The translations under genes were made by a program, and so were the position numbers. From UBA685 sp049890215 (GTDB lineage: Bacteria; Pseudomonadota; Alphaproteobacteria; Puniceispirillales; Puniceispirillaceae), in assembly GCA_049890215.1 (NCBI GenBank), contig JBMHBX010000067.1, forward strand, positions 6,086-70,085: a DNA stretch of 64,000 nt. The letters are read 5' to 3'. Below the pieces are notes generated by a model. It worked only from the letters and a program-made list of their open reading frames with translations, had not been told where the DNA came from and did no database searches. The stretch's first letter is position 1. The number at the start of each line of letters is the position of its first letter. Below, in pieces: positions 34,088-43,596 of the stretch.

Positions 34088-35172
34088 TGAACCTCTCCTG
34101 TGACAGCAGATGTTGATAAAGGCAGGCCAGTCAGCCCGGCAATGGCAGAGGCGGCGCCTTCCTCGGACAGCGTTTTGGCAGTTTCTGCCATTTTGGTGCG
34201 TTTATCTGGCTGGCTGATAAGCACAGATAAGATAGCCGCCAGCTTGTCAGCGCTTGCGTCTTTTTCAGCTATCAGATAAGCGCCGCCCTGATCAGATAAT
34301 TGTCTGGCATTGCCTGTTTGATGATCATCAAGCGCCCCTGCAAAAGGCACTAAAATGCTTGGTCTGCCGGCGCTTGCAATCTCTGCAACTGAAGAGGCAC
34401 CTGCCCGGCTGATGATGATATCAGAGCGGCGATATAAATCTGCCATATCATGATAAAAACGCGCGACCTCTGCTTTAACGCCGAGCGCCTTATAGGCTTG
34501 TTGTAACAGGCTGACATGCTCATCACGGCATTGTTGTGATATGCGGATTGTGCGCTTGTCGCTTGGGCGTAGTTGTGAAATTGCCTCTGGTACAATATCG
34601 GCGAAAATCTGGGCGCCAAGAGAGCCGCCTATGATGGTGATATGACAGCTATCTGATGGCTGATAGGCAGCGATTTCATGGAATTGGCCTCTGACAGGCA
34701 GGCCGGTAATTGCCTGCGGGCATGTTTGCGGCGCGCCTTTGGTATCAGCAAAGGTAAGCGCAATATGATGGGCAAATTTACCAAGCAGACGATTGGCACG
34801 TCCCATAATGGCGTTTTGTTCATGCAAAATACATTTTGCACCCATCAGGCGCCCTGCCATCAAAGGTGCCAAAGACGGATAACCACCAAAGCCAATCACA
34901 CAAGCAGGACGTGACAGGGCAAAACTGGCAAGTGATTGCAACAGGCCAAATGCAAGGCGTATCAGCCCTGTAAGCTTTGAAAGGAGCCCTGAATTGAAAG
35001 GAGACGCAGAGCTGATTTGCCGATAGGTGATTTTGCCATCCACCATCGCAACGCCTCTTTTGTCCGTGAATAAAATCACCTGATGACCAGCCGTCTCAAG
35101 GATTTCGGCAACCGCCAAAGCAGGGAAGATATGGCCACCTGTTCCACCGGCGGCAAGAATAACCTTAGCCAT
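34084..35172 (-). CDS. murG: Lipid II synthase (GlcNAc transferase) MurG
   Basis: Peripheral membrane GT28 glycosyltransferase that adds GlcNAc to lipid I. The 362-residue product carries the N-terminal Gly loop LAAGGTGGHIFPALA, a second glycine loop IIGGSLGAQIF, and the UDP-GlcNAc site ISRAGASSVAEI followed by LVPFAGALDDHQTGNA. It overlaps murC by 4 bases and ftsW by 8. Confidence 0.97.
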   Translation of the reverse strand: MAKVILAAGGTGGHIFPALAVAEILETAGHQVILFTDKRGVAMVDGKITYRQISSASPFNSGLLSKLTGLIRLAFGLLQSLASFALSRPACVIGFGGYPSLAPLMAGRLMGAKCILHEQNAIMGRANRLLGKFAHHIALTFADTKGAPQTCPQAITGLPVRGQFHEIAAYQPSDSCHITIIGGSLGAQIFADIVPEAISQLRPSDKRTIRISQQCRDEHVSLLQQAYKALGVKAEVARFYHDMADLYRRSDIIISRAGASSVAEIASAGRPSILVPFAGALDDHQTGNARQLSDQGGAYLIAEKDASADKLAAILSVLISQPDKRTKMAETAKTLSEEGAASAIAGLTGLPLSTSAVTGEVQ

Positions 35173-36277
35173 CCAAGCCTCCCTCTCTTTGTCTTCGTCT
35201 GGTCAAAGCAAGCAGCATCCCAATTGTAATACCACTGGCAAGCAAAGAAGAGCCGCCATAGCTGATAAGTGGCAAAGTCATGCCTTTGGTAGGGATCAAA
35301 TCAACTGATGAGGCCATATGGATGGCAGCCTGCAAGCCAAATTGCATGGCAAGGCCGGCCCCGGCAATCAGGCAGAATAAATTATCACCTGCCGCAGAGC
35401 GCTCAAATCCGCGAAAGACGGTAAAGCCATATAGCGCAATAATGCCAAGACATACCAACAGCCCATATTCTTCGGCAGCAACAGAAAAAATAAAATCAGC
35501 ATGCGCATCAGGCAGATATTCTTTAACTTTGCCATCACCTGGCCCAACACCCAAAAAGCCCCCATCTGCAAATGATCTGATCGATAATTCAGATTGCATC
35601 GAGCCGCCATCAAAGAATTTGGTAATGCGTGATTTTACATGGTCCAGATAATGATAGGCCGCAAATAAGGCGATAGGGGCAAGGCCAATGGCGATTAGAA
35701 CAAGCAACAAAGGCATGCCTGCCAAAAATGTCTGGAAACCCCAGGTCATTGCGATAACAGATGTCATGCCAATATCAGGTTGCAAAACCAATATGGCAAT
35801 GATGATCCCTGCCAGGCTTGTTGCCCATGCCCAGCCCGGGAAATCGTCATCTTCACGCCATAAAGATAACAACCACGCACAGACAACAGCAAAAAGAGGC
35901 TTCGCAAATTCAGACGGCTGTAAATTCACAGGGCCAATGGTAATCCATCTTGTTGCCCCTTTTACTTCCGGACCAAGGATGAGTGTAAGGCTCATGAGCC
36001 CAATCACCCCTAACAGGCCGATCAAAGATAAAATCCGAATAAGGCGCGGACTCATGAAAGACAGAACAAAAATCGCGACCGCCGCCGGTGCCAGATAGAT
36101 AAGTTGGCGCCAAACAAAATGGAATTCAGGCAAAGAAATGCGTGTGGCAACAGGCGGGCTTGCTGCCATGACCATTAAGGTGCCGATCACCATTAATAAG
36201 ATAGCGGCCATAAGAAGCCACCTGTCGACTGTCCACCACCAAACACCCAAAAGAGATCTGTCTGTTCTACCGAGCAT
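35165..36277 (-). CDS. ftsW: Peptidoglycan polymerase FtsW (SEDS family)
   Basis: Multi-pass membrane glycosyltransferase that polymerises septal peptidoglycan together with FtsI. The 370-residue product has about ten hydrophobic segments. SEDS hallmarks seen: GATRWITIGPVNLQPSEFAK, LQPDIGMTSVIAMTW, and the late PTKGMTLPLISYGGSS segment. It overlaps murG by 8 bases and murD by 11. The adjacency to murG, murD and ftsI supports FtsW rather than RodA. Confidence 0.97.
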   Translation of the reverse strand: MLGRTDRSLLGVWWWTVDRWLLMAAILLMVIGTLMVMAASPPVATRISLPEFHFVWRQLIYLAPAAVAIFVLSFMSPRLIRILSLIGLLGVIGLMSLTLILGPEVKGATRWITIGPVNLQPSEFAKPLFAVVCAWLLSLWREDDDFPGWAWATSLAGIIIAILVLQPDIGMTSVIAMTWGFQTFLAGMPLLLVLIAIGLAPIALFAAYHYLDHVKSRITKFFDGGSMQSELSIRSFADGGFLGVGPGDGKVKEYLPDAHADFIFSVAAEEYGLLVCLGIIALYGFTVFRGFERSAAGDNLFCLIAGAGLAMQFGLQAAIHMASSVDLIPTKGMTLPLISYGGSSLLASGITIGMLLALTRRRQREGGLDG

Positions 36278-37595
36278 GGCTGACCTCCTTTAAGGGCTGA
36301 TGATGTGTGTCAATAAAGGCCTTGGTCAGCTTGGCAAAATGATCACCCCGCATGCCAAAATTGGCGAATTGATCAAATGAAGCCGCTGCCGGAGATAACA
36401 GAACAACTTCAGTCCCATCCAACATATCGGTTGCATGGGCAAAAGCCTCATCAAGTGTGTCATGATAATGGCAGGTGATATGATCTTTGGCCTGTTCATA
36501 AAATGCTTTGGCAGATTCACCAAAGAAATGGGCTTTGCGTATATGATGAAAATAAGGGGTGCAGGCAGACAGACCCTCTGCTTTGGCGCGCCCGCCGGCA
36601 AGCCAGATTATGCTTTCAAACGCAGATAAGGCCTTGGCGGTGGCATCCCCATTTGTTGCTTTGGAATCATTGATAAAGGGCGTGCCATTGTGGCTGCCAA
36701 CCGGTTGCAAGCGATGAGGCAGACCAATAAAGGAGGTTATTGCCTGTTCCATGATATCGCCTGAGACCCCGAAATGACTTGCTATTGCAAGGGCAAAAGC
36801 AATGTTCTGCTGATTATGAAGGCCGGCAAGATACGGGTTTTGACATAAAGAGGATGGCAGTGATTTGCCGCTAATGGCCTCAATCTGACAGGATAGGTTA
36901 TCATGCGCCCACGCAAGGACGTCTTTCATAATTGGCCCTTCATCACCTATTAGCGCAAGACCGTCCGGCCTTATTGTGATGAGGCTTTGTTTTTTGGCGC
37001 TGATATAGCCGTCAAGGCCGCCATGCCGGTCAAGATGATCCGGCGTAATATTCAGCAATGCTGAAACCTTTGGTGCCAGAGATGGTGTGGTTTCAAGCTG
37101 ATAGGATGATAATTCCAGCACAGTGAAGCCATCTGTTTGTTCCGGCAATGCGCATAAAGGTGTTCCCAGATTGCCGCCAATACCCACCGACAGACCTGCT
37201 TCTTTGAGGATATGGCCTGTCAGGGCTGTTGTTGTGGATTTGCCATTTGTGCCGGTGATGATGATCATCTCACCCCAATTGCCGGTACGAAGGCCAAATT
37301 CGACTTCTGAGATAATTTCCACCTGATGATCTTGCGCCATCTTGGCAACAGGATGGGGGGCAGGGTGGTGATGGGCAATGCCAGGGCTGAGGATAAGCGC
37401 CTCAATCTGAGAGAAATCCCACTCTTGGAAGGATATAAAATCATGATCTGCAATCGTCTCATAAGCTGTCATATGGTCATCATCAATGACACAAGATATC
37501 CCTAAATCACGCGCACGCGCATAGGCCGCACGTCCTGACAGGCCGGCGCCGAAAATCGCGATATGCTGAAAAGATGTCTTATGCCTCATTGTCAT
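36267..37595 (-). CDS. murD: UDP-N-acetylmuramoyl-L-alanine--D-glutamate ligase
   Basis: Adds D-Glu to UDP-MurNAc-L-Ala. The start at ATG 37595, 10 bases after GGAGG, gives 442 residues; an in-frame upstream start at 37700 would run into mraY and adds 35 unrelated residues. Visible: IAIFGAGLSGRAA near the N-terminus, the ATP loop TGTNGKSTTT, LLNITPDHLDRHG and the C-terminal FINDSKATNGDA and LSPAAASFDQF blocks. It follows mraY after 17 bases and overlaps ftsW. Confidence 0.96.
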   Translation of the reverse strand: MTMRHKTSFQHIAIFGAGLSGRAAYARARDLGISCVIDDDHMTAYETIADHDFISFQEWDFSQIEALILSPGIAHHHPAPHPVAKMAQDHQVEIISEVEFGLRTGNWGEMIIITGTNGKSTTTALTGHILKEAGLSVGIGGNLGTPLCALPEQTDGFTVLELSSYQLETTPSLAPKVSALLNITPDHLDRHGGLDGYISAKKQSLITIRPDGLALIGDEGPIMKDVLAWAHDNLSCQIEAISGKSLPSSLCQNPYLAGLHNQQNIAFALAIASHFGVSGDIMEQAITSFIGLPHRLQPVGSHNGTPFINDSKATNGDATAKALSAFESIIWLAGGRAKAEGLSACTPYFHHIRKAHFFGESAKAFYEQAKDHITCHYHDTLDEAFAHATDMLDGTEVVLLSPAAASFDQFANFGMRGDHFAKLTKAFIDTHHQPLKEVSHAR

Positions 37596-37612
37596 GATGA
37601 TGAAATGGCCTC

Positions 37613-38701
37613 CTATCTCAGCTTTAGGGTTGACAGGGCGACAAGCGCCAAAATGACAGAGATGATCCAAAACCGAATGACGATGGTCGGTTCTGCCCAT
37701 CCCTTTTTCTCAAAATGATGATGAAGGGGCGCCATCAGGAAGATACGCTTACCTGTTAATTTGAATGAGGCGACTTGCAGGATAACAGAGACGGTTTCAA
37801 GCACAAATAAACCACCTGTGATGGCAAGAACCAATTCGTGACGTGTGGCAACTGATATCACCCCCAAAGTGCCGCCAAGGGCAAGCGAGCCTGTATCTCC
37901 CATAAAGACTTTAGCAGGCGGTGCATTAAACCATAAAAAGCCAAGGCCGCCGCCAATGAGCGCCCCGCATACCACCGCCAATTCACCTGTTCCGGCAATG
38001 TAGTTTATTTGCAGATAATCAGCGAAGTTCAGATTACCTGACAAATAGGCAATCAGGGCAAATACAGAGGCCGCTATCATCACAGGCACAATGGCAAGCC
38101 CGTCTAGCCCGTCTGTCAGATTGACAGCGTTCGATGCGCCAACAATGACCACAAGGGCAAAGGGCACATAAAAATAAGACAGATATAATAGAGTGTCTTT
38201 CAGGAAAGGCAGTGCAATGCCATAACGCAATTCTTCTGGTGACAGTTCCACCAGATATAAGGTCGCAAGCAGTGCTAACATAATTTGCAGCATAAATTTC
38301 TGATAAGAGCGCAAACCAGCTGAGCTTCGTTTTTTCAGCTTTAGCCAGTCATCAATAGCGCCTATGGCGCCAAAGCCGGTTGCGACAATCAGAACAGGCC
38401 ATAAATAGCTGTTATCGAGCGGTACCCATAATAAGGTAGATATCACAAACACCCCTAAAATCAGCAAACCGCCCATGGTTGGTGTGCCGGCTTTTGTTAA
38501 TATATGACTTTCAGGCCCGTCTGAGCGAATAGGCTGACCTTCTGCCTGATGCGATTTCAGCCATCTGATAAAGGCCTCACCAAATAACAGGCTCAGCAAC
38601 AACGCGGTCATGACAGCGCCGCCTGTACGAAAGGTCAGATACCGGAACAGATTTAGCGGCTGAAACTGATCAGCAAAGGGCAATAGAAGGTCAGGTAACA
38701 T
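37613..38701 (-). CDS. mraY: Phospho-N-acetylmuramoyl-pentapeptide transferase
   Basis: Integral membrane enzyme that moves phospho-MurNAc-pentapeptide onto undecaprenyl phosphate to make lipid I. The 362-residue product has ten predicted hydrophobic segments. Conserved acidic residues are visible in IGAIDDWLKLKKRS and NLTDGLDGLA, the FMGDTGSLALGG block follows, and the HHHFEKKGW cytoplasmic loop is near the C-terminus. The ATG at 38701 lies 6 bases after GGAGG and overlaps the murF stop by 11 bases; a start at 38722 is also in frame. Confidence 0.97.
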   Translation of the reverse strand: MLPDLLLPFADQFQPLNLFRYLTFRTGGAVMTALLLSLLFGEAFIRWLKSHQAEGQPIRSDGPESHILTKAGTPTMGGLLILGVFVISTLLWVPLDNSYLWPVLIVATGFGAIGAIDDWLKLKKRSSAGLRSYQKFMLQIMLALLATLYLVELSPEELRYGIALPFLKDTLLYLSYFYVPFALVVIVGASNAVNLTDGLDGLAIVPVMIAASVFALIAYLSGNLNFADYLQINYIAGTGELAVVCGALIGGGLGFLWFNAPPAKVFMGDTGSLALGGTLGVISVATRHELVLAITGGLFVLETVSVILQVASFKLTGKRIFLMAPLHHHFEKKGWAEPTIVIRFWIISVILALVALSTLKLR

Positions 38702-40106
38702 CATGCGCCTCCGCTTTATCATTTTGTATGGTAAGGGCGCTCAGCAATCGCGCCATCTGCGGCGCACCAGAGCCATTTGACCCTTTGATGAGAATCAAGT
38801 CGCAATCTGCTAACAGGCCATGCAGCTTATCCTTTGCCTCATCTGCAGAGCCAAAGGCAGAGATATCGCCGTCTATGTGAATAGAAGAAGCAAGCGCTGA
38901 CATTGCAGGCCCAATCAGAATAAGACGCTGAGGGCCGGTTGCCCTAATCAGCGGGATCAAAGATTGATGCGCCTCATCACTCATATGCCCTAATTCAAGC
39001 ATATCTGTCAGAACAATGCCTTTTTTGGCATGTGTCAGGCTTGCAATATGCTGTAAAGAGGCTGCCATAGAAGCAGGGCCGGCATTGTAGCTGTCATTGA
39101 TAAATAAGGCAGTTTTCTGGCCTAGATTTACAAAGCTCTGATCACCGCGCCCTGTGACCTCTTGTAACTGTGCCAGCTTTGTTTCTGCCATCTGCCATGG
39201 CAGGGATAAAGCATGTAAAGTCGCAATCGCAATCATCGCTGTGGTGGCATGATGAGGGGCTGACAAGCCAAGGGTGAAAGTCAGACTCTCGCCGCTTAAG
39301 TGGTTATAAAGGCTCAATGACTGGCCTTTTTCAAGACTGGCCTGTTTGATAAGCTGTATATCTGCCCCTTTGCCTGTCCCAAAAGTGATGAGGTGAAGGC
39401 CTTTGGCTTTGGCTTTATCACGCAAAATATCGAAATGCGCATCATCATAAGGCAAAATAGCTGTGCCATCTGTCATGCCATCAAAAATCTCAGCTTTGGC
39501 ACAAGCAATATCACCAAGGCTGTCAAAATGCCCGATATGGCTATTGGCGATTTTGGTAATGATCGCAACATCACCATGATAAAGATACGAAAGAGGGCTA
39601 ATCTCACCTTTGTGATTCATGCCCATTTCCATGACAATCAAATCACAATCATCTGGTGTTCTTGCCATCGATAGGGGGGCGCCAATGTGATTATTATAAT
39701 TACCCCGGCTGGCATGGCAGTTGCCATAACATGATAAAATAGTATCAAGCGCCTCTTTGGTGCTTGTTTTGCCAACAGAGCCTGTGATGGCAATTTTCTT
39801 TGCCGTTGTTTGCGCCATGGCGGCTTTGGCAATATCATGCAGTGCTGATAATGTATCAGGGACTTTTAACTGAGCGCAACATGCGCCGTCAAATTGACGT
39901 GATACAAGTGCGCAGTGGCCCATCGTTAAATCAGCCACAAAGTCATGGCCATCATGATGATTGCCTTTCAAGGCAATAAACAGGCCTGTTTTATCAAGAT
40001 TACGATGGTCAATTTCCACCTGTTCAAGTGGCAAAACAGGCGCTGGCCCGTGCCAGATGCCAGAGGTAATTTGCGCCAAATCTGAGGCTGTCCAATTTGT
40101 GATCAT
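38691..40106 (-). CDS. murF: UDP-MurNAc-tripeptide--D-alanyl-D-alanine ligase
   Basis: Adds D-Ala-D-Ala (made by Ddl) to the UDP-MurNAc tripeptide. The 471-residue product has an N-terminal domain with LFIALKGNHHDGHDFV, the ATP loop ITGSVGKTSTKEAL, EMGMNHKGEI in the central domain and INDSYNAGPASMAASL in the C-terminal domain. It overlaps murE by 4 bases (ATGA) and mraY by 11. Confidence 0.97.
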   Translation of the reverse strand: MITNWTASDLAQITSGIWHGPAPVLPLEQVEIDHRNLDKTGLFIALKGNHHDGHDFVADLTMGHCALVSRQFDGACCAQLKVPDTLSALHDIAKAAMAQTTAKKIAITGSVGKTSTKEALDTILSCYGNCHASRGNYNNHIGAPLSMARTPDDCDLIVMEMGMNHKGEISPLSYLYHGDVAIITKIANSHIGHFDSLGDIACAKAEIFDGMTDGTAILPYDDAHFDILRDKAKAKGLHLITFGTGKGADIQLIKQASLEKGQSLSLYNHLSGESLTFTLGLSAPHHATTAMIAIATLHALSLPWQMAETKLAQLQEVTGRGDQSFVNLGQKTALFINDSYNAGPASMAASLQHIASLTHAKKGIVLTDMLELGHMSDEAHQSLIPLIRATGPQRLILIGPAMSALASSIHIDGDISAFGSADEAKDKLHGLLADCDLILIKGSNGSGAPQMARLLSALTIQNDKAEAHDVT

Positions 40107-41590
40107 GCACCCCCCTTTGCCGGCAAAAAGGCAAGGGCTGCGCGCGCTACCGCCGCATCATCAAAAGGAAGCGTCTCATGACCTACGGTTTGTGTGGTCT
40201 CATGCCCTTTACCGGCAATCAAAAGACAATCACCTTCTTTTAAGGAATCAATGGCCACTTGGATAGCAGCTTTACGATTAGCGATTTCTGTGAATTTTTC
40301 CGGTTTGTCTGCCATGATGGCAGCGCGGATAGCGGCCGGATCTTCACTTCGCGGATTATCATCAGTGATATAAATATGATCAGCAAATGCAAGCGCCTGT
40401 GCGCCCATCATCTCTCTTTTTCCGGCATCTCTGTCACCGCCGCAACCAAACAGGACATGTAAATCACCTGTTGTCTCTTCGCGCAATAATCGCAAAGCAT
40501 TGGCAAGCGCATCAGGCGTATGGGCATAATCAACCAGAATACGGGCGTTTAACGGGTGGCCATGAACAGGCTGCATGCGCCCTGCAATGGGCTGTAAATG
40601 CGGCAGAGCGCCAAGAGCATCATGAAGTGACAGGCCCGACAAATGCGCAAGCAAAGCGGCCAATATTGCATTCTCAGCCTGAAAACGCCCCATCAAAGCA
40701 ATCGGGTATTGATAGGATTTGCCGTCATAAATAATATGTGAATCAAAGCCATAATCTCTTGGCTTGAGGTCTTTTATCTGCAGATCTGCCCCATCAGAGG
40801 CACCGATGGTTTTGATCACAAGAGGCCTGTCTTTGATAGCCTTTGTGATTTTTTTACCATAAGGGTCATCATGATTAATCACGGCCGCACCACCATCTGG
40901 CAGAAGGTGGGTAAACAGGCGCAATTTTGCCTTAAAATACTGGTCCATTGTGCCATGGTAATCAAGATGATCCCGGCTCAGATTGGTAAAGCCCGCAACA
41001 TGTATCGGCAAAGGGGCAAGCCTGTCTTGCGCTATGCCATGAGATGAGGCCTCTAGTGCAATGCAACGCACCGACTGGCGTGCCAGCTCATCTATGACAC
41101 GGAACAAATCTTCAGCGCCGGGCGTGGTAAGCCCTGATGTGGCAAGATGCGGTGTATCAAGGCTTTGTCCTGATTGTGCTGTTTTTGCGCCTAATGTGCC
41201 GATAGAAGCGGCCGGCCAGGTAGCTCTTTGCCATATTTGTCTGACAAATTCTGCCACAGATGTTTTGCCATTTGTGCCGGTGATGGCAATCTGGATGGCA
41301 GGGCGTTTTGGCCAGAACCTGGCACAGGCAAAAGCATAATCATAACGCAGTTGTGGCGAACACAGATAAGGCACAGATAAGCCATCTAACGCAGCCTCGC
41401 CGATGATAGCACAGGCGCCATTATCAATCGCCGCCTGAATATAATCATGCCCGTCATGATCATGACCTTTGATGGCAACAAATACCATGCCGGGGCGAAT
41501 GCGCCGTGAATCAGCGCTAATGCCTGTAACCCCAACAGACGCCTCAGGCTCATTCATCATGATGTCAGGGAACAGATTACAAAGCTTCAC
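40103..41590 (-). CDS. murE: UDP-MurNAc-L-Ala-D-Glu--diaminopimelate ligase
   Basis: Adds the third stem residue. The 495-residue product has VFVAIKGHDHDGHDYI in domain 1, ATP loop ITGTNGKTSVAEF and TNLSRDHLDYHGTMDQY in domain 2, and VDYAHTPDALANAL plus the DDNPRSEDP block in the C-terminal domain. The DNPR motif is the marker for meso-diaminopimelate use rather than lysine, so the cell wall should be the usual Gram-negative DAP type. It overlaps ftsI by 14 bases. Confidence 0.97.
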   Translation of the reverse strand: MKLCNLFPDIMMNEPEASVGVTGISADSRRIRPGMVFVAIKGHDHDGHDYIQAAIDNGACAIIGEAALDGLSVPYLCSPQLRYDYAFACARFWPKRPAIQIAITGTNGKTSVAEFVRQIWQRATWPAASIGTLGAKTAQSGQSLDTPHLATSGLTTPGAEDLFRVIDELARQSVRCIALEASSHGIAQDRLAPLPIHVAGFTNLSRDHLDYHGTMDQYFKAKLRLFTHLLPDGGAAVINHDDPYGKKITKAIKDRPLVIKTIGASDGADLQIKDLKPRDYGFDSHIIYDGKSYQYPIALMGRFQAENAILAALLAHLSGLSLHDALGALPHLQPIAGRMQPVHGHPLNARILVDYAHTPDALANALRLLREETTGDLHVLFGCGGDRDAGKREMMGAQALAFADHIYITDDNPRSEDPAAIRAAIMADKPEKFTEIANRKAAIQVAIDSLKEGDCLLIAGKGHETTQTVGHETLPFDDAAVARAALAFLPAKGGA

Positions 41591-43277
41591 TGCCTACCTC
41601 CTCTTTGCCAATCCGAATATTTGGCACAAGATTCTGGCGAATTTCTGGCGCTGTTTCATCAACAGGCAAGACACCAAGCTTTGGGGCGATTTGTTCAACA
41701 ATTTGTTTGACCGCAGGCGCTGCCACCCAGCCCGCTGTGGCATAATTATGAGAGAATTTTTGTCCCTTTGGCTCATCCACCATGACAAAAATCAGATAGG
41801 CCGGATCATGGGCAGGGAAGGTGCCAACAAACGAGACCATATTTTTCTTTTTGTTATAGCGGCCATTTTCCACTTTTTCCGCAGTCCCTGTTTTGCCGCC
41901 GACAAGATAGCCGGGCGCTTCGGCAAAATTACCTGTGCCAGCTTTATGAGAGACCACAAGGCGCATCATGCTTCTCACAGCTTTGACATGTTCTTCTGAA
42001 AAGATACGTTCTTTCATAATAGGGTCTTGCGGATTGCGTTTCAGCAAAGTTGGCTGACGGTAAATGCCGTCACCTGATGCTGCCGCGATGGCAGCAGAGG
42101 CATGGACAGGCGTTACCGAAATGCCATGACCAAATGATATCGTCATAGATTGCACACGTTCCCAATAGCGCGGTGGCAGGGGATTTGATACTTCGGGAAG
42201 TTCCAAAGACAGCCTGTCAAGAAGGCCAAGGCGCCTCATATAAGCTTTTTGGGTCTCTCCGCCAATGGCATCAGCTATGCGCGCAGATCCGATATTTGAT
42301 GAATAAACCAATATTTCTGACAAGCTCAAATCACGCTTCATCATATGGAAATCAGCAATGCGATGACCGCCAATAAATAGCGGCTTTGAGACCTGATAAT
42401 GTTGGCCCATTCTGGCCGCGCCTGATTCAAGTGCGATGGCGGTATTCAGCACCTTGAAAATGGAGCCCATTTCAAAAACACCTTTGGTGGCTCTGTTGAA
42501 GCGGGCATCATCAACCGCAGCGCCAAAATGATTTGGGTTGAAATCTGGCAATGAGGTCAGGCCAAGCAATTCACCAGTCTTCATATCAAGAACCAAACCG
42601 GCGCCGCCTATGGCCTCAAAGGCGGTGATTTGTTTTTGGATTTCTGCGCGCAATATGGCCTGCACACCAACATCAATGGATAAAGCCACAGGCTTGCCTT
42701 CTTTGAGGCTTGCATCAAATTGTTTTTCAATGCCTGCCAGACCATTGCCGTCAATATCCACTGTGCCAAGGATATGGGCGGCTTCATTGCCATGCGGATA
42801 TAGCCTTGTTTTGGTGGGCGTCATGGCAATGCCAGGCAGGCCAAGGCGCATGATCTGTTTTTGCCTGTGATGGGTCAGGCGTCTTTCAAGCTCTATATAG
42901 CGTGTCTTTTTGGCAAAATGGCTTAACAAGCGCTCTTCAGACCATTTCGGCAATAAAGGCGCCAGCTTTTCAGCTGTTTCAAACGGGTCCAGAATTAATT
43001 TGGGATCAGCATGCAAAATCATCACAGGCAAAGAGGTGGCAAGCACTTTGCCATGCCGGTCTGTGATGATACCGCGTTCAATGGCCGCTTTTTGCGGGCT
43101 TCTGAATTGTGAGCGTAAATCGGCATTTGTAGCAAGATAAAAGGCTTTTGCGCCAATGGTGCCAAAACATAAAAAGGCCAAAAATGACCCGAACCATAGC
43201 CGCCCGACCGCAATACGCTTTGATTGCGCCGGTTGCGGCTTTGATGGCCAGATGATTTTACGCCATGATTGCGCCAT
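41577..43277 (-). CDS. ftsI: Septal transpeptidase FtsI (PBP3)
   Basis: Class B penicillin-binding protein that crosslinks septal peptidoglycan with FtsW. The 566-residue product has a short cytoplasmic tail, one membrane helix (about 25-48), a pedestal domain with IERGIITDRHG, and the transpeptidase domain with the three active-site motifs: SIFK (Ser272, Lys275), SSN (326-328) and KTGTAEK (462-468). It lies between ftsL and murE, 2 bases after the ftsL stop. Confidence 0.97.
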   Translation of the reverse strand: MAQSWRKIIWPSKPQPAQSKRIAVGRLWFGSFLAFLCFGTIGAKAFYLATNADLRSQFRSPQKAAIERGIITDRHGKVLATSLPVMILHADPKLILDPFETAEKLAPLLPKWSEERLLSHFAKKTRYIELERRLTHHRQKQIMRLGLPGIAMTPTKTRLYPHGNEAAHILGTVDIDGNGLAGIEKQFDASLKEGKPVALSIDVGVQAILRAEIQKQITAFEAIGGAGLVLDMKTGELLGLTSLPDFNPNHFGAAVDDARFNRATKGVFEMGSIFKVLNTAIALESGAARMGQHYQVSKPLFIGGHRIADFHMMKRDLSLSEILVYSSNIGSARIADAIGGETQKAYMRRLGLLDRLSLELPEVSNPLPPRYWERVQSMTISFGHGISVTPVHASAAIAAASGDGIYRQPTLLKRNPQDPIMKERIFSEEHVKAVRSMMRLVVSHKAGTGNFAEAPGYLVGGKTGTAEKVENGRYNKKKNMVSFVGTFPAHDPAYLIFVMVDEPKGQKFSHNYATAGWVAAPAVKQIVEQIAPKLGVLPVDETAPEIRQNLVPNIRIGKEEVGSEAL

Positions 43278-43279
43278 TG

Positions 43280-43585
43280 TTAGTCACTTTGGTCTGTTGT
43301 TAATTCAAATGAGCCATCACGAAACGGGATGGCCTCTAGCGGCAATACGCGATCGGTTGAAATAGGCTGAAGGGATAATAAATCCGAAGATAAGGTCAAA
43401 ACGCGTTCCGGGCGCGAGAGATAAGACCATTCTGCATTCAAAATCGCAGCTTGTTGATTTTCATGTTTAATCTGGGCATCAAGGCGCGCTAGCTCATCGC
43501 GCCTGCTATCATACTCACTTGTTGTGATGTAAAGTGCAGAGCCTGAGATGACCAAGATAACAGCGATGAATAAAATGGTTCGCAT
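43280..43585 (-). CDS. ftsL: Cell division protein FtsL
   Basis: Small bitopic divisome protein that pairs with FtsB and activates FtsWI. The 101-residue product has one N-terminal membrane helix (about residues 3-20), then a helical, heptad-like segment (SEYDSRRDELARLDAQIKHE) and a short C-terminal tail. FtsL sequences diverge strongly, so the call rests on size, topology, WSYLSRPERV, which is typical of the alphaproteobacterial form, and position between rsmH and ftsI. Confidence 0.88.
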   Translation of the reverse strand: MRTILFIAVILVISGSALYITTSEYDSRRDELARLDAQIKHENQQAAILNAEWSYLSRPERVLTLSSDLLSLQPISTDRVLPLEAIPFRDGSFELTTDQSD

Positions 43586-43596
43586 AGTGATACCTC